Under the pieces are notes generated by a model. That model saw only the letters and a list, made by a program, of their open reading frames with translations. It was not told where the DNA came from and made no database searches. Of a DNA stretch of 34,155 bases, positions 1 through 7,205 are shown piece after piece; positions within the stretch are counted from its first letter, which is position 1; each line of letters opens with the position of its first letter. The position numbers and the translations under genes were made by a program. Source of the DNA: an uncultured Parabacteroides sp. (GTDB lineage: Bacteria; Bacteroidota; Bacteroidia; Bacteroidales; Tannerellaceae); contig CAKUZF010000027.1 of the NCBI GenBank assembly GCA_934718155.1, positions 1 through 34,155 on the forward strand. Reading direction: 5' to 3'.

Positions 1-539
1 TATGTGTTTATTGAGCCTGTTTTAGCCGACTCTATGTTTAACTCTTAAAAGCTAGGTGAAAATTTACCGAAGTATTGCATATATATATGCGCATGCAAAC
101 AAAAAAAATTCAATATGCTCGCGATTTCGAGATACAAATAAAGTTTGTGTAAAAATTAATGTTGGTTATTCGAAAACAGACACGTTGTCTGTTGTTCTAA
201 AAAATCACGTCGCTCGTAGGTCTAAATCACGTCGCCCGTTTCTATGATTTTCATTGCCCGTCGCTCTAAATTTCATTGCCCGTTGGCGTAATTTTTGTTG
301 CCCGTCGTTATGTATCTCCGTTGCCCGTCGTTTTTTATGCCGTTGCCCGTCGTTTTTTACGCTGATGGGCGTGAAAATTTACGCCTACGGCCGTCGCCAT
401 TTTCGCCCGTTTTGATTCAACATCGCCCCGACCTACGTTGGAAAGCCGGGGCGGAGCAGAAACAAAAAACGCGCTTTGACATGTTGGGAATGGCTATAAA
501 TACGCATATTTGTCCTGCGGTTACAATCCATTGATAATT
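1..539. other. Gene-free left end with palindrome, repeat array and hairpin
   Basis: I find no convincing gene here; the short open frames do not look like protein. The stretch contains a perfect 14-bp AT palindrome (GCATATATATATGC, 77-90), the 22-bp repeat array listed separately, and a GC-rich inverted repeat (CGCCCCG at 424-430 with CGGGGCG at 447-453) before the decayed nuclease gene. No convincing promoter for that gene could be assigned; CATATTTG at 505-512 is a near match only. Confidence 0.6.
184..410. repeat. Array A: phased degenerate 22-bp tandem repeats
   Basis: The core GCCCG (variants GCTCG, GGGCG, GGCCG) recurs at 212, 234, 256, 278, 300, 323, 345, 367 and 389. Spacings are 22,22,22,22,23,22,22,22. 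A weaker unit lies at 187 (GTCTG, 25 bp before the next) and an extra GCCCG at 405. In the best units the core is preceded by TT or TCATT and followed by TCG or TTG. The other half of each unit varies in sequence but not in length. There is no spacer between units, so this is a minisatellite-like or protein-binding array and not a CRISPR. It lies directly upstream of the nuclease pseudogene. Confidence 0.85.
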
Positions 540-1279
540 ATGTGCGAACTCAAAAACAAATACATCCGATTCGACTGGGCCATCAAGCGGCTGCTTCGCC
601 AGAAGGCGAACTTCGGCGTGCTGGAGGGCTTCTCTATTTCGATCTGGGCGAGGGGAAGGACTATCTCTACCACGGTCAGAACCGCTTCGTTGGCGTGCAC
701 TGCCACGACGAGCTGCGCGTGAGCGACAAGCAGCGTGCGGCCATCGCCCCGAAGATGCCGTCGGAGGTGTTCCCCGAGTACATCCTGATCCGCGTGAACG
801 ACTTCAACGCGGTGGTCAAGACCCCCTTGGAGGAGTGGGTGAACTACCTGAAGAACGGCGTGATCGACGAGCACACCACGGCCCCCGGCCTGCGTGAGGC
901 GCATAAGAAGCTGCAATACTATTCGATGCCCGAGAAGGAGCAGGCGGCCTACCGGGCACACCTGCTCGACCAGATGGTGCAAAACGACGAGATCGACTCC
1001 GCCAAGGAGGAGGGCCGCATCGAAGGACGTGCCGAAGGTTTGGCCGAGGGTATAGAGCAAGGCATGGCCAAAGGTATGGAGAAAGGCATTGCTCAAGGTG
1101 TGGAACGAGGCCAGCTGGGGGAGCGATTCAAAAACGCAGCCGGCATGAAGGCGGCTGGCATCCCCGCCGCCACCATCGCCACCATCACGGGGCTATCGGC
1201 CGAGGAGATCGAAGCCATCACCCCGAGGAGCAACGTCTCCCTTCGGGGTGATGTGCGTTTAAGGCCATTCCCGTCATGA
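540..1279 (+). pseudogene. Rpn/PD-(D/E)XK nuclease-family transposase, internal deletion and frameshift
   Basis: Two reading frames together match the Bacteroidetes Rpn-like PD-(D/E)XK family (PF12784 type). From ATG at 540 the first frame gives KYIRFDWAIKRLLRQKANFG and then VLEGF. Near 630-634 the homology continues in another frame at LYFDLGEGKDYLYHG and runs through FPEYILIRVNDFN, the TTAPGLREAHKKLQYYSM motif and a run of four-residue xxEG/xxxG repeats (about 1013-1110) to TGLSAEEIEAI. Family members normally have roughly 75 more residues between these parts, including the conserved EIQ-type catalytic strand. That core is absent, so the gene is probably dead as a nuclease. A GTG at 542 could in theory open the second frame, but its first residues look out of frame. 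Confidence 0.85.
1216..1253. repeat. Long inverted repeat at the 3' end of the nuclease remnant
   Basis: CATCACCCCGA (1216-1226) and TCGGGGTGATG (1243-1253) are perfect complements. GGAG and CTCC extend the stem inward, giving about 15 pairs with a two-base bulge. It lies in the last codons of the remnant. No T-run follows, so it is not a classical terminator. Confidence 0.6.
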
Positions 1280-1371
1280 AATTGCGAGCCGCCCGGCGAA
1301 TGCTGAACCAGTTGGTCAAGCACTCGCCGGGCGAGTTTCGCTTCAGGGACTACGAGTGGCAGCCCCTGTGA
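1276..1371 (+). CDS. Small ORF overlapping the nuclease remnant stop
   Basis: The ATG at 1276 overlaps the TGA of the preceding remnant (ATGA) and opens 31 codons rich in arginine, ending in RFRDYEWQPL. I do not recognise it. An inverted repeat (CGCCCGGCGA 1290-1299 with TCGCCGGGCG 1324-1333) lies inside it. It may be a genuine coupled small protein, a leftover of a larger gene, or chance. The ATGA overlap is the only positive sign. Confidence 0.25.
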   Translation: MKLRAARRMLNQLVKHSPGEFRFRDYEWQPL

Positions 1372-1393
1372 GGCGGCGAAGGGAGCGAACGGC

Positions 1394-3565
1394 CTATCTG
1401 ACCAATTGATAGTCGAGTTGCTTGCGGTCGAGGTTGGCTTGTGCCACCTTGATGGTGATTGGATCGCCCAAGCGATATTGCCGCTTTTTACGACGGCCGA
1501 TGATGCAATAGTTCTTCTCGTCGAACTCGTAATAGTCGTCGTCTAAATCGCGGATAGGCACCAAGCCCTCGCATTTGTTGTCGTTAAGCTCAACATACAA
1601 GCCCCATTCGGTTACGCCCGAGATCACGCCGTCGAACACCTGTCCCAGCTTGTCTTGCATAAATTCCACTTGCTTGTATTTGATCGAGGCACGCTCGGCA
1701 TTGGCGGCCACCTGCTCCATGCTGGAGCAATGCTCGCACATGGCTTCGTATTTCTTCTGAGTGACCGATCGACCTCCCGCCAAGTAATGCTCCAGTAGGC
1801 GGTGCACCATCATGTCGGGATAGCGGCGAATAGGCGAGGTGAAGTGGGTGTAGTAGTCGAACGCCAATCCATAGTGGCCGATGTTCTCGGTTGAGTAGCG
1901 CGCCTTCTGCATCGAGCGGATTGCCACCGTTTCGATAAGGTTCTCCTCGGGCTTGCCCTGCACCTTGTCAAGCAGGCCGTTGATGCCTTTCGACACATCC
2001 GACTTGCTGCCGTTCGTGTTGAGCTTATAGCCGAAGCGGCGAATGAACTGGGCGAAATTCTCCATCTTGTCGGGGTCGGGCAGCTCGTGGATACGATAGA
2101 CGAATGTCTTAGCCTTTTTGCCTTTGGGCGGACGGCCTATGAACTCCGCAACGGTGCGGTTGGCCAGCAGCATGAACTCTTCGACCAGTTTGTTGGCCTC
2201 TTTCGCAACCTTGAAGTAGACACGCAGCGGCTTGCCCTCGTCGTCGATCTCGAATTTCACCTCGTAGCGGTCGAAGTTGATGGCCCCATGGGCGAAGCGT
2301 CGCTCACGCAATTGCTGCGCCAGCTGGTTGAGGGCTAAGATCTCCTCTTTGTAATCGCCCTCTCCGGTCTCGATCACCTGTTGCGCCTCTTCGTAGGTGA
2401 AGCGTCGGTTGCTCTTGATCACCGTGCGTGCGACGTGCGACTTCACCACTTCGGCGCGGTTGTTCAGCTCGAAGATGGCCGAGAAGCAGAGTTTCTCCTC
2501 GTCGGGGCGCAGCGAGCAAAGCTGGTTGCACAAGCGCTCGGGCAGCATTGGGATGGTGCGATCAACCAGATAGACAGAGGTGGCTCGATTGAAGGCCTCG
2601 CGGTCGATAAGGCTCTCGGTCTTCACGTAATGGGTTACGTCGGCAATGTGGACGCCCACCTCCCAGTTGCCATTTGGCAAGCGGCGTGCCGAGAGCGCGT
2701 CGTCGAAGTCTTTAGCGTCTTTGGGGTCGATGGTGAAGGTGGTCACGGGGCGGAAGTCCTCACGCTTGGCGATCTCTTCGTTTGTGATCTCGTCGGAAAT
2801 CTTGTCGGCCGCCTTTTCCACTCCTTGCGGATACTTATAGGGCAATCCGAACTCGGCCAGGATGGCATGCATCTCGGCATTGTTTTGTCCGGCTGTGCCC
2901 AGGATGTCGATCACCTCTCCCATGGGGTTCTTGGCGCCTTCGGGCCATTGTACGATGCGTGCGATCGCCTTGTCGCCATCCTTTCCGCCCTTGAGCTTGT
3001 CTTTGGGGATGAATATGTCGTTGGCGAGCGTCTTGCTCTCCGTCACCAAGAAGGCGAAGCCTTTCATGACCTGCAACTTGCCGACAAACACACGCTCCTT
3101 GCTCTCGATGATCTCTACCACTTCGCCCTCGGGCTCCGCCCCTCTGCGCTTGGCAAAGACCTGCACTCTGACGATGTCGCCATCCATGGCATGGCCCGAG
3201 TTGCGCTCGGCGATGAAGATGGGGGTGCCGCCATCCTCGGGAATGAACGAATTCTTGCCGTTGCTTCGGCGAGAGAATGTGCCGACGGCCTGTGTGCCTA
3301 TCTGATTCATGCGGTATCGCCCGCGATCCACCTCGCTGATAATGTCTTCGGCGGATAGGTCGTATAGGATATCTACTACTTGCAGCTTTTGCACCTCGTT
3401 GTCGGCACCAATCAGTTTGCTGATTTGCTTATAATTGAATGGCTCTTTGGGCGCAGCTTGAAAAACGGAAAGGATTGATTGGATCATTTCCCCCTTCTTC
3501 AAACGTCTGCCTACCCGCGATTTTTTCTTGCTGTTTTCACCTTTGCTTGCCTTATGCTTTGCCAT
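1394..3565 (-). CDS. rnr: Ribonuclease R
   Basis: RNase II/RNB-family 3'-5' exoribonuclease of 723 residues, a normal length. It degrades structured RNA, including mRNA decay fragments and defective rRNA. In order it shows a basic N-terminal tail, a winged-helix region, cold-shock-like OB folds, the RNB catalytic domain and a C-terminal S1 domain (VFDGVISGVTEWGLYVEL). The metal site is in IDPKDAKDFDDA, with Asp280, Asp286, Asp288 and Asp289 in this numbering; HFTSPIRRYPDMMVHRLL is also typical. I chose the ATG at 3565; a TTG six bases upstream is in frame but less likely. A TACCTTTG promoter lies about 48 bp upstream, divergent from the acyltransferase. The 3' end converges on the nuclease remnant. 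Confidence 0.97.
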   Translation of the reverse strand: MAKHKASKGENSKKKSRVGRRLKKGEMIQSILSVFQAAPKEPFNYKQISKLIGADNEVQKLQVVDILYDLSAEDIISEVDRGRYRMNQIGTQAVGTFSRRSNGKNSFIPEDGGTPIFIAERNSGHAMDGDIVRVQVFAKRRGAEPEGEVVEIIESKERVFVGKLQVMKGFAFLVTESKTLANDIFIPKDKLKGGKDGDKAIARIVQWPEGAKNPMGEVIDILGTAGQNNAEMHAILAEFGLPYKYPQGVEKAADKISDEITNEEIAKREDFRPVTTFTIDPKDAKDFDDALSARRLPNGNWEVGVHIADVTHYVKTESLIDREAFNRATSVYLVDRTIPMLPERLCNQLCSLRPDEEKLCFSAIFELNNRAEVVKSHVARTVIKSNRRFTYEEAQQVIETGEGDYKEEILALNQLAQQLRERRFAHGAINFDRYEVKFEIDDEGKPLRVYFKVAKEANKLVEEFMLLANRTVAEFIGRPPKGKKAKTFVYRIHELPDPDKMENFAQFIRRFGYKLNTNGSKSDVSKGINGLLDKVQGKPEENLIETVAIRSMQKARYSTENIGHYGLAFDYYTHFTSPIRRYPDMMVHRLLEHYLAGGRSVTQKKYEAMCEHCSSMEQVAANAERASIKYKQVEFMQDKLGQVFDGVISGVTEWGLYVELNDNKCEGLVPIRDLDDDYYEFDEKNYCIIGRRKKRQYRLGDPITIKVAQANLDRKQLDYQLVR

Positions 3566-3612
3566 ACTCAATTTGTGTTAAATGAAAAAAGGACATCTAT
3601 CCTCTCAACACA

Positions 3613-3620
3613 CAAAGGTA
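3613..3620 (-). promoter_or_regulatory. -7 element for rnr
   Basis: TACCTTTG read on the minus strand, an exact match to the Bacteroides TAnnTTTG element, 47 bp before the rnr ATG. No clear -33 TTTG at the usual distance. Confidence 0.55.
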
Positions 3621-3660
3621 TAAATTTGTTTGATAATGCCATGATAAAAAATTATTTATG

Positions 3661-3668
3661 TACCTTTG
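3661..3668 (+). promoter_or_regulatory. -7 element for the acyltransferase
   Basis: TACCTTTG followed by C, 20 bp before the ATG at 3689, implying a very short leader. It forms a divergent pair with the rnr promoter. Confidence 0.6.
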
Positions 3669-3688
3669 CGATTCAAAAATCAGTAGAA

Positions 3689-4816
3689 ATGAGCGTAGAA
3701 ATAAAAGAGGTGACCTCGAAAAAAGAGCTGAAACAGTTCGTCAAATTCAACATCGATCTCTATGCGGGAAATCCCTATCATGTTCCCGGCCTTATTCAAG
3801 AGGAGATGATGACCCTGGACAAAACGAAGAATCCGGCGTTCGAGGTTTGCGATGCAGTATATTATTTGGCTTACCGCGAGGGTAAGGTGGTCGGACGTAT
3901 AGCAGGAATCATCAACCGTGGCAGCAACGAGACGTGGCAGCAGAAGCGGGCTCGCTTCGGCTTCGTGGATTTCATCGACGACGACGAGGTGGTGGATGCC
4001 CTGTTTAACGCTGTTGAGCAGTGGGCGCGTTCGCATGGCTTAGACGAACTGGTCGGCCCGATGGGTTTCACCGATATGGACCACGAAGGCATGTTGATCG
4101 AGGGCTTTGACCAGCTGGGCACTATGGCCACGATCTACAACTACCCCTATTATCCCAAGCAGATGGAACGCATGGGTTTCACCAAAGACCAAGACTGGCA
4201 TGAATTCAAGGTGTATATCCCGGATGCGGTTCCAGAGAAACACTTGCGCATCGGCGAGATCGTGAAGAAGAAGTATGGTTTGAAGGTCATGAAGTTTACG
4301 AACTCTAAGGACTTGATGCCTTATGCGCAAAAGGTGTTCCAGACGTTGAACACGGCTTATGCTCCTCTTTATGGATTCTCCGCCTTGACGCAGAAGCAGA
4401 TCGATTATTATATCAATATGTATATCCCGATGTTGCGCATGGAGCTGGTTACCATCATCGTGCGTGAGGCCGACGACGAGGTTGTTGGTTTTGGCATTTC
4501 GCTGCCCAGCCTGTCGAGAGGCATGCAGAAGGCGAAGGGACATTTGTTCCCCTTTGGCTGGTTCCACCTGCTGAAGGCGTTGAAGAGCAAGCCGAAAATC
4601 GTCGATCTCTACCTGATGGCTGTCTTGCCTGAATATCAGAGCAAGGGCGTGAATGCGCTGATGTTTAACGATCTGATTCCTATCTATCAGCGTTTGGGCG
4701 TTGTGTATGCCGAGAGCAATCCGGAGTTGGAGTCGAACAACGCGGTGCAAGCGCAGTGGGACTACTTCAAGCGTGAGCATCATAAGTCGAGACGTGCGTT
4801 TATCAAGAAGTTATGA
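3689..4816 (+). CDS. GNAT-like N-acetyltransferase, Bacteroidetes conserved
   Basis: Predicted cytoplasmic acyltransferase-like protein of 375 residues. The N-terminal half carries a GNAT-like beta region (YYLAYREGKVVGRIAGIINR) and a conserved GPMGFTDMDHEGMLIEGF stretch. The C-terminal half has VDLYLMAVLPEYQSKGVNALM, which resembles the acetyl-CoA pyrophosphate-binding Q/R-x-x-G-x-G/A loop, and ends YAESNPELESNN, as in GNAT proteins of this type. Substrate unknown. The frame stays open upstream to 3479, but that would overlap rnr; the ATG at 3689, just after a TACCTTTG promoter, is the sensible start. A perfect 20-bp palindrome begins at its stop codon, before parE. Confidence 0.85.
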   Translation: MSVEIKEVTSKKELKQFVKFNIDLYAGNPYHVPGLIQEEMMTLDKTKNPAFEVCDAVYYLAYREGKVVGRIAGIINRGSNETWQQKRARFGFVDFIDDDEVVDALFNAVEQWARSHGLDELVGPMGFTDMDHEGMLIEGFDQLGTMATIYNYPYYPKQMERMGFTKDQDWHEFKVYIPDAVPEKHLRIGEIVKKKYGLKVMKFTNSKDLMPYAQKVFQTLNTAYAPLYGFSALTQKQIDYYINMYIPMLRMELVTIIVREADDEVVGFGISLPSLSRGMQKAKGHLFPFGWFHLLKALKSKPKIVDLYLMAVLPEYQSKGVNALMFNDLIPIYQRLGVVYAESNPELESNNAVQAQWDYFKREHHKSRRAFIKKL

Positions 4817-4830
4817 ACAGCTGTTCATAA
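4811..4830. promoter_or_regulatory. Perfect 20-bp palindrome before parE
   Basis: TTATGAACAGCTGTTCATAA is its own reverse complement, includes the upstream stop codon (TGA 4814-4816) and lies 31 bp before the parE ATG. It could be an operator for a dimeric regulator or an RNA hairpin. No T-run follows, so a terminator is less likely. Confidence 0.5.
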
Positions 4831-4861
4831 CCGATAATTAATCATTCATAATTTAGCAACC

Positions 4862-6727
4862 ATGGAGGAGGAACAGACACCGATACTTCGATCGACAGAT
4901 TACAACGATGAAGATATCAAGACATTAGATTGGATGGAGCATATCCGTCGGCGTCCGGGTATGTACATCGGTAAATTGGGCGACGGCAGCTATGCCGATG
5001 ACGGCATCTATGTGCTGCTGAAAGAGGTGCTCGACAACTCGATCGACGAATATATGATGGGCTATGGAAAGACCATCGAGGTGACGGTCGAGGAGGGAAC
5101 TGTTTCCGTGCGCGACTATGGCCGAGGTGTTCCCTTGCGCAAGGTCGTAGATGTCTCCAGCAAGATGAATACGGGCGCGAAGTACGACAGCAAGGCCTTT
5201 AAGAAATCGGTAGGCTTGAATGGCGTGGGTATCAAGGCGGTGAATGCGTTGAGCAGCTACTTCCTGATCGCCAGCTATCGCGATGGCGAATGTAAGCGCG
5301 TGGAATATAGCAAGGCTATCATCACCGAGGATGCGCCTATAACCCCTACGGATGAGCCGAACGGCACTTTGGTTTATTTCGTCCCCGACAAGACCATCTT
5401 TAAGGATTACACCTACAAGGATGAGTATATCGAATCCTTGCTTAAGAACTACGTGTTTCTGAACGCAGGGCTGACCATCCTTTTCAACGGGAAGCGTTTT
5501 TACTCCCGCAATGGTTTGGTGGACCTGCTGAATGAGAATATGACCGCTGATCCGCTCTATCCGATCATTCATCTGAAGGGCGATGACATCGAAGTGGTGA
5601 TTACGCACAGCAACCAATATGGCGAGGAGTATTACTCTTTCGTGAACGGCCAGCATACGACGCAGGGAGGTACGCATCTTTCGGCCTTCAAGGAGTCGGT
5701 TGGCCGCGTGGTGAAGGAGTACTACAACAAGAACTTTGAATACTCCGACATTCGTGCGGGCATCGTGGCGGCTATCAGCATCAAGGTGGAGGAGCCGGTG
5801 TTTGAGAGCCAGACCAAGACGAAGCTGGGCTCGAAAGACATGGGACCTGACGGACCCACGGTGGCGAAGTTCATTGGCGACTTCATTAAGAACGATCTGG
5901 ATAATTACCTGCATAAGCACCTGGAGACGTCGGATCTGTTGCTGAAGAAGATCTTGGAGTCGGAAAAGGAGCGCAAGGCCATTGCGGGTGTCACGAAGCT
6001 GGCTCGCGAGCGGGCGAAGAAGGCGAACCTGCATAACAAAAAGTTGCGCGACTGCCGCATCCACCTGAACGACCCGAAGGGAGACCTGGTGGAAGAGAGC
6101 AGCATCTTCATCACCGAGGGCGACTCGGCGAGCGGATCCATCACGAAAAGTCGCAATCCGAACTTCCAGGCGGTCTTTAGCTTGCGAGGCAAACCGCTGA
6201 ACAGCTACGGGCTGACCAAGAAGATCGTGTATGAGAACGAGGAGTTCAATCTGTTGCAGGCGGCGCTGAACATCGAAGATGGCTTAGACGGCTTGCGCTA
6301 CAACAAGGTGATTATAGCGACCGATGCCGATGTGGATGGCATGCACATTCGCCTCTTGCTGATCACCTTCTTCTTGCAGTTCTTCCCCGACTTGATCAAG
6401 CGCAATCACGTCTATATTTTGCAAACCCCCTTGTTTCGTGTGCGCAATCGGCAAAAGACTTGGTATTGCTACAGCGAGGAGGAGCGCATAGCGGCGATCG
6501 CCGCGGCGGGCAAGAACCCCGAGATTACCCGATTTAAAGGTCTGGGAGAGATTTCGCCCGATGAGTTCAAGCATTTCATTGGCCAGGATATGCGTTTAGA
6601 TCCTGTGACGATGAAAAAGGAGGACTTGGTGAAGGATATGCTGGAGTTCTACATGGGCAAGAACACGATGGAACGACAGAATTTTATTATTGAAAACTTA
6701 GTGGTCGAAGAAGATGTGGTCAGCTGA
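4862..6727 (+). CDS. parE: DNA topoisomerase IV subunit B
   Basis: ATPase subunit of type IIA topoisomerase IV, which with ParC decatenates daughter chromosomes. 621 residues, full length. The GHKL ATPase fold shows KEVLDNSIDEYMMGYG (Glu55, Asn59), VRDYGRGVPL, and the ATP lid KKSVGLNGVGIKAVNALS. The TOPRIM domain has ITEGDSASGS (Glu419) and ATDADVDGMHIRLLL (Asp488, Asp490, Asp492). The C-terminus has RFKGLGEISPDEF. The domain order fits GyrB as well, but the short length and N-terminus (TLDWMEHIRRRPGMYIG) are those of Bacteroidetes ParE. It overlaps coaD by 14 bases, so the two are probably translationally coupled. No parC is in the window. Confidence 0.93.
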   Translation: MEEEQTPILRSTDYNDEDIKTLDWMEHIRRRPGMYIGKLGDGSYADDGIYVLLKEVLDNSIDEYMMGYGKTIEVTVEEGTVSVRDYGRGVPLRKVVDVSSKMNTGAKYDSKAFKKSVGLNGVGIKAVNALSSYFLIASYRDGECKRVEYSKAIITEDAPITPTDEPNGTLVYFVPDKTIFKDYTYKDEYIESLLKNYVFLNAGLTILFNGKRFYSRNGLVDLLNENMTADPLYPIIHLKGDDIEVVITHSNQYGEEYYSFVNGQHTTQGGTHLSAFKESVGRVVKEYYNKNFEYSDIRAGIVAAISIKVEEPVFESQTKTKLGSKDMGPDGPTVAKFIGDFIKNDLDNYLHKHLETSDLLLKKILESEKERKAIAGVTKLARERAKKANLHNKKLRDCRIHLNDPKGDLVEESSIFITEGDSASGSITKSRNPNFQAVFSLRGKPLNSYGLTKKIVYENEEFNLLQAALNIEDGLDGLRYNKVIIATDADVDGMHIRLLLITFFLQFFPDLIKRNHVYILQTPLFRVRNRQKTWYCYSEEERIAAIAAAGKNPEITRFKGLGEISPDEFKHFIGQDMRLDPVTMKKEDLVKDMLEFYMGKNTMERQNFIIENLVVEEDVVS

Positions 6728-7169
6728 GCAACACCGAATCGCACTCTTCCCGGGTACGTTTGATCCGTTTACGATTGGTCATAAATCCCTGGTGGAAAGA
6801 GGACTCACCTGTGTGGATGAGATCGTGATAGCGATTGGAATCAACGAGAAGAAGAAAACTTATTATACTTTGGAGCAGCGCATTGAGGCGATCAGTCGGC
6901 TCTATGCCGAGGAGCCTCGCGTGAGGGTCATTTCCTATAGCGGCTTGACGGTGGATGTCGCGCAGCGGGAGAAGGCGCAGTTTATCCTGCGAGGAATTCG
7001 CTCGGTGATTGATTTCGAATACGAGAAGTCGATTGCCGATGTCAATCGGCAGTTGACTGGCATTGAGACTTTGTTGCTCTTCACCGAGCCGGCCTATGCG
7101 CACGTCAGTTCGAGTGTCGTGCGTGAGTTGCTTCATTTTGGCAAAGATGTTTCACCATTTATTCCTTGA
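6714..7169 (+). CDS. coaD: Phosphopantetheine adenylyltransferase
   Basis: Catalyses 4'-phosphopantetheine plus ATP to dephospho-CoA, the fourth step of CoA synthesis. 151 residues, the usual size. The nucleotidyltransferase motif is near the N-terminus (LFPGTFDPFTIGHKSLVERG, with the TIGH form of HxGH), then QFILRGIRSVIDFEYE, which binds pantetheine, and the C-terminal HVSSSVVRELLHFGKDVSPF (equivalent of ISSS). The ATG at 6714 lies inside the parE reading frame. The S41 protease gene follows after 36 bp, so the three genes probably form one operon. Confidence 0.96.
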   Translation: MWSAEQHRIALFPGTFDPFTIGHKSLVERGLTCVDEIVIAIGINEKKKTYYTLEQRIEAISRLYAEEPRVRVISYSGLTVDVAQREKAQFILRGIRSVIDFEYEKSIADVNRQLTGIETLLLFTEPAYAHVSSSVVRELLHFGKDVSPFIP

Positions 7170-7205
7170 CGACGTAGCGAGGATACAGCTGTAAGCAAAA
7201 GAACT

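Noticed and set aside
56..247. 63-codon open frame at the left end
   Set aside because: Low-complexity, no family resemblance, and it runs into the repeat array in a frame the repeats do not respect.
205..400. CRISPR array
   Set aside because: Units are only 22 bp, abut without spacers, and no cas gene is near. The conserved part is a short core, not a long repeat.
1216..1253. Intrinsic terminator for the nuclease remnant
   Set aside because: The stem is strong but is followed by TGCGTTTAAGG, not a T-run, and lies inside the open frame.
3479..3688. Longer N-terminus for the acyltransferase
   Set aside because: It would overlap rnr on the other strand and start upstream of the promoter at 3661; homology begins at the ATG at 3689.
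4811..4830. LexA box or terminator
   Set aside because: The sequence fits the Gram-positive LexA form, but nothing else supports such a regulator, and no T-run follows for a terminator. Kept only as a palindrome.
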